Source: Verrucomicrobiota bacterium
GTDB taxonomy: Bacteria > Verrucomicrobiota > Verrucomicrobiia > Verrucomicrobiales > DEV007
Length of the DNA: 5,501 nt
Assembly (NCBI GenBank): GCA_013152075.1
Contig: JAADHD010000265.1
Span: 1-5,501, forward strand
Direction of reading: 5' to 3'
Shown: positions 1-5,501 of the stretch, in pieces
How the letters are laid out: each line of letters opens with the position of its first letter
Numbering within the stretch: the stretch's first letter is position 1
Notes under the pieces: model-generated
What the model was told of the DNA's origin: nothing
Seen by the model: only the letters and a program-made list of their open reading frames with translations
Databases searched by the model: none
Translations under genes and position numbers: made by a program

Positions 1-1275
1 GGCAAAATCGCAGCGCTGAAGTCGCCTGCTATCAATGTGAGAAACCTCGGATTTGTCGCCCTGAAAAATGAAGGGGAAGCCGCACTCCCCGCTGTCGAAT
101 CCCTGCTAGAAAATGACAATCCCTATATTCAGGCGAGAGCTATTTTCCTCATGCCTCATCTGGGAGCGAAAGGCATCGAAGCGACTAACAAAATCGCCAC
201 CGACAGCAATGACGCGATGCAGAGAGTCACCGCCTTCCGTGCCCTGCGCCGAGCCGACCAAGCCCTGCCTGATTTATCCACAGACCCTTCGCCTGCCGTG
301 CGCCGGGAAGTTGCGCTCTCTTGCCGCAACTTAACCCTCGACGATAGCCGCGATACTCTGGTCAATGTGGCGAAAAAATTCGACGGCAGTGACCGGGCTT
401 ACCTGGAAGCTTTCGGCATTGGCTCCACGGGTAAGGAGTCTGGAATTTACGCCGCCGTTAAAGGGGCCATCGGCAATGATGACCCTTTAAAATGGAGCGA
501 GGCTTTCGCTCGTATCGCCTGGCGCCTGCACCCCCAGCAATCTATCGACGACTTGCGCGTCAGAGCTCTGTCCGACAAACTCGCTGCGTCTGACAGGAAA
601 TTGGCGATGACGGCGATTGCTTTCAACGACAGTAGCGAAGCCGCCAAAGCCATGTTGAAAGTAGCTGCTCAGGAAGGGTCTCCGATCAAATCCACCGGAG
701 TGTGGTGGTTGCTCAATCGTGCCGGGAATTTATGGTCGAATCACGGCTTGATGCCCAAACTCAAATCACGAGGAATTTACGATCCTGATGCCATCGTGCT
801 TCAGGAGATAGTGACACCTGATCCGAAAGGCACCCCTCAAACCCTGCCCAGCGTGGCTGAAATCCTGAAGCTCCAGGGTGATGTCGCGAAGGGGAAAATC
901 ACCGCTCAACGCTGCATCATGTGTCATCAGATCGACGGCCTCGGCATTGAATACGGCCCTACTCTTACCGGATTTGGCAAAACCCAAACCAACGAAGTGT
1001 TGATCGATGCGATTCGCAATCCAAGCAGTGGCATTTCACACGGATTTGATGGCACGGAAATCAAAACCAAAAACGGCAAAGTCATCCACGGCATTCTGAT
1101 CAAAAACTCCAACCCTTTCATCATTCAATCCATGGGAGGCGTGACGCAAATTGTTCCCGGCAAACAAATTGCTTCACAGAAAAAACTTGGCCGCTCACTG
1201 ATGCTATCAGGTGATCAACTTGGACTGACCGCACAAGACGTCGCGGACATCGTGGCTTATCTTAAAACTATCTAA
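1..1275 (+). CDS. PVC-type HEAT-repeat protein with C-terminal cytochrome c heme domain (5' partial)
   Basis: The reading frame is open from base 1, so the true start lies to the left; an in-frame GTG at 37 is probably internal. The first ~280 visible residues are helical repeats resembling HEAT/PBS-lyase repeats (for example the stretch encoded by about 85-340, with recurring 'ALPAV..LL' and 'AVRREVAL' patterns). The last ~130 residues form a small c-type cytochrome domain: the heme motif CIMCH is encoded at 913-927, followed by 'YGPTLTGFG', a Gly/Asn-rich middle, and near the end 'SLMLSGDQLGLT', whose Met is a likely sixth heme ligand, then the helix 'DVADIVAYLKTI'. Large proteins with this architecture, often with an N-terminal sugar-dehydrogenase-like propeller, are abundant in Planctomycetota and Verrucomicrobiota and are presumed to act in the periplasm in electron transfer from carbohydrate or other oxidations. 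The propeller and any signal peptide would lie outside the window. The next gene starts 9 nt after the stop, which suggests cotranscription. The domain call is firm; the substrate is unknown. Confidence 0.85.
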   Translation, partial: GKIAALKSPAINVRNLGFVALKNEGEAALPAVESLLENDNPYIQARAIFLMPHLGAKGIEATNKIATDSNDAMQRVTAFRALRRADQALPDLSTDPSPAVRREVALSCRNLTLDDSRDTLVNVAKKFDGSDRAYLEAFGIGSTGKESGIYAAVKGAIGNDDPLKWSEAFARIAWRLHPQQSIDDLRVRALSDKLAASDRKLAMTAIAFNDSSEAAKAMLKVAAQEGSPIKSTGVWWLLNRAGNLWSNHGLMPKLKSRGIYDPDAIVLQEIVTPDPKGTPQTLPSVAEILKLQGDVAKGKITAQRCIMCHQIDGLGIEYGPTLTGFGKTQTNEVLIDAIRNPSSGISHGFDGTEIKTKNGKVIHGILIKNSNPFIIQSMGGVTQIVPGKQIASQKKLGRSLMLSGDQLGLTAQDVADIVAYLKTI

Positions 1276-1284
1276 AATCAAATC

Positions 1285-1572
1285 ATGGTCGCTATCGTTG
1301 TCACATTAGAAGCGCATCCCGATAAAGTGGATGCAATGCTTGAGGCCCTCGCAGATAATGCCGCGGGATCAAACAAGGAACCCGGTTGTCAAAAATGGGA
1401 ATACTCCCAGCACATTGATGACCCGAAAAAATTTGCCATCTATGAAATCTACGATGACGAAGAAGCCATCAAGGCCCACAAAAGTAGCGAGCATTTTCTT
1501 ACCTGGGTAAAACGCAACGAAGAGGAAAATTTGATGGCCAGCAAGCAGGCCGGCATCTACCGGATTCTTTAA
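1285..1572 (+). CDS. ABM-fold (antibiotic biosynthesis monooxygenase / YgiN-like) small protein
   Basis: A 95-aa protein with the typical length and pattern of the ABM dimeric alpha/beta-barrel family (PF03992 type). It has an N-terminal beta strand 'VAIVVTLEAHPDK', a helix 'VDAMLEALADNA', then 'EPGCQKWEY' (31-40), a strand 'FAIYEIYDDEEAIKAH' (50-65), the characteristic 'H..S.HF' at His65 to Phe71, and a last strand 'AGIYRIL'. Members are cofactor-free quinol or polyketide monooxygenases, or heme/aldehyde-binding relatives; many have no known substrate. The protein is cytoplasmic, with no signal peptide. The ATG at 1285 is the only sensible start and lies 9 nt after the preceding stop; no clear Shine-Dalgarno sequence is visible. 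Its place just before two terpene-cyclase-fold genes makes a role in oxidising a quinone or terpenoid possible, but it could equally be a general quinol monooxygenase. The family call is confident; the function is not. Confidence 0.82.
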   Translation: MVAIVVTLEAHPDKVDAMLEALADNAAGSNKEPGCQKWEYSQHIDDPKKFAIYEIYDDEEAIKAHKSSEHFLTWVKRNEEENLMASKQAGIYRIL

Positions 1573-1604
1573 AGCGCTTCCTTCCCAAACCACCCTTTCC
1601 GCCT

Positions 1605-2495
1605 GTGTCTTTACGTCTCGAAATGTTACAGGTCGCCCGACTCGGGCCCTCTGTGCTCGGCGAAGAGGCCAGCCAACTGATTGAGAAATACATTCGCAGT
1701 CAGCAAAATGACGACGGCGGTTTTTGTGATCGTGACGGCAAGTCCGACTTGTATTACACCAGCTTTGCCATCGATGCGCTTACTGCGCTTCAGGTTGAAA
1801 TACCCGAGGCCGACATCTCCAAATACCTGGAACTCGAAAGGGCAAATCTGGACACGCTTGATTTTGTCCACCTCTGCTGCCTCGCTCGATCCTCTTCGGC
1901 ACTGAAAGAATACCGCAACAAAATAAACATCCAACCTGTTCTCGACCGGATCGAAAAATTCCGCAGCCCTGACGGCGGTTACAATCAAATTGGCGATTAT
2001 GCAACGGGCTCCGCCTACGCCTGCTTTCTCGCCTGGGGAGCCTACAGTGACCACGGGGTGCCTGTCCCGAATCAACAAGGCATCGCCGCCTGTCTGGATT
2101 CTCTGGCCTCTCCCGATGGTGCGTGGAGCAATGATGTCGACTTTCCCATTCCCAATGCCCCCTCGACCGCTGCCGCCGTTGCCGTCTGCCGAAATCTTCG
2201 CCAGCCCGTTACCGACACCACCATCAATTGGATTCTCTCCTGTTATCATCCGACCAGCGGAGGTTTTCTCGCTTTCCCCGATGCCCCGATGCCTGATCTT
2301 CTCACCACCGCCGTCGCTCTTCACACTCTAGATGCTCTGCAAGCACCCCTCGAAGCGATCAGGGAACGCAGTCTAGACTTCATCGACAGCCTCTGGAACG
2401 CCGAAGGGGGATTTCACGGCAACTGGAGCGATGACCAACTTGATATCGAATACACTTATTACGGACTGCTCGCCCTCGGGCATCTGGCTCTGTAA
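1605..2495 (+). CDS. stand-alone prenyltransferase/squalene-oxidase repeat protein (single alpha/alpha barrel)
   Basis: A 296-aa protein built of alpha-hairpin repeats with QW-like Gly-aromatic turns: QQNDDGGF (33-40), SPDGGY (121-126), SPDGAW (169-174), SGGF (218-221) and EGGF (267-270). The last four are 47-49 residues apart, and a degenerate unit fits near 80-85, giving about six units, enough for one complete alpha6-alpha6 barrel. It resembles the beta subunit of geranylgeranyltransferase II in size and fold. However, the zinc site of those enzymes (Asp-x-Cys and a later His) is not kept: Asp231 is present, the Cys position is Leu233, and the His position is Tyr283 in 'DIEYTYYGLLALG'. There is also no DxDD cyclase motif. 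It is therefore unlikely to be a protein prenyltransferase. The GTG at 1605 gives 'MSLRLEMLQVARLG'; an ATG at 1623 (Met7) is an alternative start, and neither has a clear Shine-Dalgarno sequence. The cyclase gene starts only 3 nt after its stop, suggesting a linked job in triterpenoid synthesis (inference). Confidence 0.82.
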   Translation: MSLRLEMLQVARLGPSVLGEEASQLIEKYIRSQQNDDGGFCDRDGKSDLYYTSFAIDALTALQVEIPEADISKYLELERANLDTLDFVHLCCLARSSSALKEYRNKINIQPVLDRIEKFRSPDGGYNQIGDYATGSAYACFLAWGAYSDHGVPVPNQQGIAACLDSLASPDGAWSNDVDFPIPNAPSTAAAVAVCRNLRQPVTDTTINWILSCYHPTSGGFLAFPDAPMPDLLTTAVALHTLDALQAPLEAIRERSLDFIDSLWNAEGGFHGNWSDDQLDIEYTYYGLLALGHLAL

Positions 2496-2498
2496 ACC

Positions 2499-4319
2499 AT
2501 GAGCACTGCCGAACAACTTCAATCCTCGATCAACAATGCCAGGGAACATCTGCTGGCCGAGAGAAACGAACACGGTTGGTGGGAAGGCGAACTTTCCACC
2601 AGTGCGCTTTCCACCGCCACGGCGGCGATCGCTCTGCATACTGTCGACCCGAATAAATACAGCGAGCCTATCACCTGTGGTTTGCAATGGCTGATTGATC
2701 ATCAAAATGAAGACGGCGGATGGGGTGATACCACGATCAGTTTTTCTAATATATCCACCAGCCTGCTCTGCTGGTCGGCGCTGAATTTATCGAGCAAACT
2801 TTCAATTACTGACCCTTCAAGCAAAGCGGAAATCTGGATCAAAAACTACATAGGTTCTCTGGACACTGACGCCATCGCCGAAGCGGTAAGTAAACGGTAT
2901 GGAAAGGACCGCACCTTTTCGGTTCCCATTCTCATGGCCTGCGCGATCTGCGGAAGGCTGGGAGATGATTCAAGCAAAGCCTGGAAAAAAGTTCTCCCTC
3001 TCCCCTTTGAACTGGCGGCCTTTCCAAGAAAATGGTTCGCCATACTTCAACTGCCTGTGGTGAGTTATGCCCTGCCCGCGCTCATCGCCATCGGATACGC
3101 TCGCTTCATTCACGTTCGCCCGTTTTTTCCCATCCGTATCCTCAGAACTCTGGCCTGGAAAAAAACATCCCGTGTTCTGCAGGAAATTCATCCTGAAAGC
3201 GGAGGTTACCTCGAAGCCACACCGCTCACCAGTTTTGTCACCATGGCTCTGGCGTCCAGTGGCCAAAAACAACACCCCGTGGTTGAAAAAGCCATTCCAT
3301 TCCTTCTGGCCTCCATGCGCCCGGACGGCAGCTGGCCGATCGACACCAATCTCGCCACCTGGGCGACCACCCTGTCAGTGAAAGCGCTGGCATCCGGTGA
3401 TAACCCACGCCCAATTTTGCCGGAACCGGAATCCGAAGCCATTCGCCAATGGCTGAAGCAACAGCAGTATCTGGAAACCCATGCTTACACCAACGCCCCT
3501 CCCGGTGGCTGGGCCTGGACGGATCTTACTGGCGGAGTTCCCGATGCCGATGATACCGCCGGCGCCCTGCTCGCATTACGAGTTCTTGATTCTGAAAGTC
3601 CGAACGCCCCGGAGAGCGACAACTCTGCAAGTGCCGCTATCACTTGGCTGCTCGATCTGCAAAACCGCGACGGCGGCATCCCCACTTTCTGTCGCGGATG
3701 GGGGGCCTTGCCCTTTGATCGCTCCAGCCCCGACCTCACCGCTCATGCACTAAGAGCGTGGATCACCTGGATGCACGACATCCCACCCGCACTTCGTTCC
3801 CGCGTTCGCCTGGGCATCGAACACGGGCTCAACTATTTGGATCATACCCAAGCAAGCGACGGTTCATGGATCCCTCTCTGGTTTGGTAATCAGCATTTGC
3901 CTGATGAAAATAATCCCACTTACGGCACCGCAAAAGTTCTGCTAGCCCTTGCCCAATTCGATAAGTCTCACCACCCAGAAATGATATCGATGCGCGAAAA
4001 GGGAATCCTCTGGTTACTGGAAAACCAGAACCCCGACGGCGGCTGGGGCGGCGGATCCCAAACCCCATCCAGTATCGAAGAAACCGCACTCGCCATCGAC
4101 GCCCTTTGCTCCAACGCCGAGCACGGCAAAGACCACGAAAAGATCATCCGAAGCATCGAAACAGGCAGTCAGTGTTTGATCTCCCTCACCAAACAAGGAA
4201 CCCACTTCCCCCCTTCACCGATCGGATTCTATTTCGCCAAACTCTGGTACCACGAAAAAATCTACCCCATCGTCTGGACCGTCTCCGCCCTCAACAAAGC
4301 CCAAAGCGCGCTCAGTTAA
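2499..4319 (+). CDS. shc: squalene-hopene/sporulenol-type class II triterpene cyclase
   Basis: A 606-aa protein, slightly shorter than typical squalene-hopene cyclases (~630 aa), covering both alpha-barrel domains. Family enzymes protonate a linear C30-C35 polyprene such as squalene and fold it into polycyclic triterpenes at the membrane. The catalytic acid motif DADD is at 349-352 (Asp351 is the expected proton donor), followed by TAGALLAL. QW-type repeats are seen at 69-75 (QNEDGGW), 274-279 (RPDGSW), 388-394, 451-457 (QASDGSW) and 510-516 (QNPDGGW). A hydrophobic segment at ~180-213 ('LPVVSYALPALIAIGY') fits the monotopic membrane-anchoring region. By hand alignment to the Alicyclobacillus enzyme, Trp288 and Trp461 match W312 and W489, but F365 is Trp340 and Y420 is Phe397. 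The C-terminus 'PIGFYFAKLWYHEKIYP' (574-590) looks closer to the sporulenol (tetraprenyl-curcumene cyclase) branch than to classical hopene cyclases. The start at 2499 is 3 nt after the upstream stop, so translation is probably coupled. Cyclase: high confidence; exact substrate and product: open. Confidence 0.92.
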   Translation: MSTAEQLQSSINNAREHLLAERNEHGWWEGELSTSALSTATAAIALHTVDPNKYSEPITCGLQWLIDHQNEDGGWGDTTISFSNISTSLLCWSALNLSSKLSITDPSSKAEIWIKNYIGSLDTDAIAEAVSKRYGKDRTFSVPILMACAICGRLGDDSSKAWKKVLPLPFELAAFPRKWFAILQLPVVSYALPALIAIGYARFIHVRPFFPIRILRTLAWKKTSRVLQEIHPESGGYLEATPLTSFVTMALASSGQKQHPVVEKAIPFLLASMRPDGSWPIDTNLATWATTLSVKALASGDNPRPILPEPESEAIRQWLKQQQYLETHAYTNAPPGGWAWTDLTGGVPDADDTAGALLALRVLDSESPNAPESDNSASAAITWLLDLQNRDGGIPTFCRGWGALPFDRSSPDLTAHALRAWITWMHDIPPALRSRVRLGIEHGLNYLDHTQASDGSWIPLWFGNQHLPDENNPTYGTAKVLLALAQFDKSHHPEMISMREKGILWLLENQNPDGGWGGGSQTPSSIEETALAIDALCSNAEHGKDHEKIIRSIETGSQCLISLTKQGTHFPPSPIGFYFAKLWYHEKIYPIVWTVSALNKAQSALS

Positions 4320-4357
4320 CTCTCTCCCCTTCTAATCCCCTCAACGCAAAAGAACCG

Positions 4358-4384
4358 AAAAAATGTCCGCCCGGACATTTTTTT
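4358..4384. terminator. bidirectional rho-independent terminator
   Basis: Six A residues (4358-4363) lead into the stem TGTCC (4364-4368), a short GC-rich loop (GCCC, 4369-4372), the complementary GGACA (4373-4377) and seven T residues (4378-4384). The A-tract reads as a T-tract on the other strand, so the hairpin can end transcription from both sides. It lies 38 nt after the cyclase stop and 53 nt beyond the stop of the convergent 70-aa gene, as expected for a shared terminator. Confidence 0.85.
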
Positions 4385-4410
4385 GAGTCCCTTTGGAAAA
4401 GCTGTTGCCG

Positions 4411-4424
4411 AATATAGCTATATT
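4411..4424. repeat. perfect 14-bp AT-rich palindrome
   Basis: The bases AATATAGCTATATT are identical to their own reverse complement. The palindrome lies in the convergent intergenic region between the terminator and the end of the 70-aa gene. It is flanked further out by AGCTGT (4400-4405) and its complement ACAGCT (4440-4445). It could be a protein-binding site, a weak RNA hairpin or chance. Its position downstream of both operons argues against a promoter operator. Confidence 0.35.
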
Positions 4425-4437
4425 GAAAAGCCGCCGC

Positions 4438-4650
4438 TCACAGCTCTGTGCTGTCATCCCTTCCCTTCAATTGGATCAGCTTTTTCTTTATCACCTCCAA
4501 CTCTACGGTCAGCGAATGAGCTGACTTCAAAATATCCCCCTGGGTTTCCTCGTCCCCCAAATCACGAACGGCCGGATGAATTTTCATCATCTGCAAAGCG
4601 ATCTGTTTGCAGGATTCCTCAATTTTCTCAATAGCTTCTTCTCGTTCCAT
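4438..4650 (-). CDS. small charged protein of unknown function downstream of cysteine desulfurase
   Basis: A 70-aa protein rich in Glu and Lys, which I do not recognise. The sequence predicts mostly helix: an N-terminal helix 'EREEAIEKIEESCKQIALQMMKI' (2-24), a break at 'HPAVRDLGDEE' (25-35), then a second amphipathic helix 'ILKSAHSLTVELEVIKKKLIQL' (40-61), which could form a helical hairpin or short coiled coil. It has one Cys (Cys14), no signal peptide and no membrane segment. The ATG has a good ribosome binding site (AGGA, 5 nt upstream) and lies 14 nt after the desulfurase stop, so the two genes are probably cotranscribed and perhaps translationally linked. The composition of this frame is protein-like, while the overlapping plus-strand frame is Pro/Ser-rich and looks spurious. 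A role with the desulfurase is possible only by position. Confidence 0.65.
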   Translation of the reverse strand: MEREEAIEKIEESCKQIALQMMKIHPAVRDLGDEETQGDILKSAHSLTVELEVIKKKLIQLKGRDDSTEL

Positions 4651-4653
4651 AAA

Positions 4654-4674
4654 ATTCCTAATTCCTAATTCTTA
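4654..4674 (-). promoter_or_regulatory. 7-bp tandem repeat spanning the desulfurase stop and the ribosome binding site of the 70-aa gene
   Basis: On the minus strand the sequence reads TAAGAAT, TAGGAAT, TAGGAAT, that is two exact 7-nt units and one with a single mismatch. The first three bases of the middle unit are the TAG stop of the desulfurase. The last unit gives the AGGA Shine-Dalgarno sequence (4659-4656) 5 nt before the ATG at 4650. The repeat thus joins the end of one gene to the initiation signal of the next. Confidence 0.6.
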
Positions 4675-5501
4675 ACCATCCGCTTTCCACTTTTTAACTC
4701 TTCCCACACTTCAGCCAAAGCATCCACCAGTGCATCCCAATGTTTGCCCTCAGTGTTACATCCTCCACTGAGGCGTAGAACTCTGCTCATCTGATCAAAA
4801 TTCAACCCCATCGCCTCCATGACATGTGAAGGGTTACCTTTACCCGCAGAACAAGCTGATCCGGTCGAAACCGCAAAACCCAATCGGTCCAGGCGAATCA
4901 ACCACTTCAAATTCGTCGGACCGGACTCGGGCAAAATCAACATGACCGTATTCCATAAACGCTCTGCATCCGCAGCGGCGATTGCCATATCCGGCAACTC
5001 TGCTGTAATTCTGCTTTCGAAGGCTTGACGTTCCTGCAAGCGCTGATCAAAATTCCCCGCAGCAATGTCCTCTTGTCGTTCATTCAACGCGACTATCATT
5101 GCAGCAACCGCAGGGTAATTTTCCGTGCCTGCTCGTTTTCCTTCTTCCTGCGGGCCACCCACCAGTGACTTGAATTTTTTTCCAGAACTTCCTCCCGCCC
5201 GTAAAAATCCCATCCCCTTTGGACCACCAAACTTATGCGCACTGCCCGTTAGAAAATCACACATTCTCAAACCCGACAAGTCCTGCTTCCCAATCCATTG
5301 CGCTGCATCGCAGTGATAAACAACTGCCCGCTCCCGGCACATCTTCGCCACTTCCTGCCAGGGCTGGATCACCCCGGTTTCATTATTGGCCGCCATCACC
5401 GATACCAAACTCACCTCACCAGTGGAAAGCAAGTCACCCAATTCGCTCAAACAGACTCTCCCCTGCTGATCGACTCCAATTTCCCTCATACGACCTTTAC
5501 C
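4665..5501 (-). CDS. cysteine desulfurase, NifS/IscS class (5' partial)
   Basis: A class V aminotransferase-fold, PLP-dependent enzyme that removes sulfur from L-cysteine, leaving alanine and an enzyme persulfide for Fe-S cluster or thio-cofactor synthesis in the cytoplasm. The frame is open to the right edge, so about the first third is missing; the ATG at 5489 is internal. Residue numbers here count from that Met. Visible landmarks in order: 'AANNETGVIQP' (33-43), the PLP-contacting 'HCDAAQWIGK' (59-68), 'SAHKFGGPKG' with the PLP Schiff-base Lys86 (bases 5232-5234), 'QEEGKRAGTEN' (114-124), and the catalytic loop 'STGSACSAG' with Cys213 (bases 4851-4853), followed by 'PSHVMEAMG' and 'RVLRLSGG'. 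The short active-site loop and 'GSACSAG' fit group I NifS/IscS-type enzymes rather than SufS. It ends in TAG, 14 nt before a small 70-aa gene. No scaffold (IscU/NifU) or regulator is inside the window, so whether it serves housekeeping Fe-S assembly or tRNA thiolation cannot be told. Confidence 0.95.
   Translation of the reverse strand, partial: GKGRMREIGVDQQGRVCLSELGDLLSTGEVSLVSVMAANNETGVIQPWQEVAKMCRERAVVYHCDAAQWIGKQDLSGLRMCDFLTGSAHKFGGPKGMGFLRAGGSSGKKFKSLVGGPQEEGKRAGTENYPAVAAMIVALNERQEDIAAGNFDQRLQERQAFESRITAELPDMAIAAADAERLWNTVMLILPESGPTNLKWLIRLDRLGFAVSTGSACSAGKGNPSHVMEAMGLNFDQMSRVLRLSGGCNTEGKHWDALVDALAEVWEELKSGKRMVKN

Noticed and set aside
1626..2324. Long open frame of 232 codons on the minus strand inside the barrel gene
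   Set aside because: It is fully antisense to a well-supported repeat protein, is rich in Gly, Arg and Ile with no recognisable domain, and is explained by codon bias of the plus-strand gene.
1605..2495. Protein geranylgeranyltransferase/farnesyltransferase beta subunit
   Set aside because: The fold and size match, but the zinc-binding Cys and His positions are Leu and Tyr, and there is no alpha-subunit gene nearby.
1605..4319. The barrel gene and the cyclase as one gene split by a frameshift
   Set aside because: The cyclase alone already has both domains and near-family length, and the 296-aa protein has its own complete set of about six repeats and a proper stop.
4106..4417. Plus-strand open frame of 103 codons overlapping the end of the cyclase
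   Set aside because: It lies in another frame of the cyclase 3' end, runs through the terminator, and has a Pro/Arg-rich composition typical of a shadow frame.
4383..4634. Plus-strand open frame of 83 codons across the convergent gap
   Set aside because: Its Pro/Ser-rich composition looks non-coding, it begins at the T-tract of the terminator, and it overlaps the better supported 70-aa minus-strand gene.
4438..4650. Exodeoxyribonuclease VII small subunit (similar size and charge)
   Set aside because: The typical pattern of that family (helix with 'LE..V..LE.G...LEEAL') is not present.

Overview
The window carries two convergent gene groups separated by a short terminator region. The organism is probably a member of the PVC superphylum (Verrucomicrobiota or Planctomycetota). 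The best clue is the first gene, which joins HEAT-like repeats to a C-terminal single-heme CxxCH domain of the kind expanded in those phyla. The placement is an inference; no rRNA or other phylogenetic marker is present.

Plus strand, 1-4319: four tightly packed genes, probably one operon, with gaps of 9, 32 and 3 nt. They are (1) the 3' part of a HEAT-repeat/cytochrome c-type protein that enters from the left edge, (2) a 95-aa ABM-fold (antibiotic biosynthesis monooxygenase/YgiN-like) protein, (3) a 296-aa stand-alone alpha/alpha-barrel protein of the prenyltransferase/squalene-oxidase repeat class, started from GTG, and (4) a 606-aa class II triterpene cyclase of the squalene-hopene/sporulenol cyclase family with an intact DxDD acid motif (DADD). 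The cyclase makes this look like a triterpenoid (hopanoid-like) locus, but several active-site aromatic positions differ from the classical hopene cyclase, and no other hopanoid gene lies in the window. The product therefore cannot be called hopene from sequence alone. The 296-aa neighbour lacks the zinc ligands of protein prenyltransferases and may be a partner of the cyclase or a new enzyme.

4320-4437: a convergent intergenic region with a good bidirectional rho-independent terminator (A-tract, GC stem, T-tract) and a perfect 14-bp AT-rich palindrome.

Minus strand, 5501-4438: the 3' part of a PLP-dependent cysteine desulfurase (NifS/IscS class), entering from the right edge, followed after 14 nt by a small 70-aa charged protein of unknown function. 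A 7-bp tandem repeat spans the desulfurase stop codon and supplies the ribosome binding site of the small gene.

There is no rRNA, tRNA, CRISPR array or insertion sequence that I can see, and no gene-free stretch above 300 bases.
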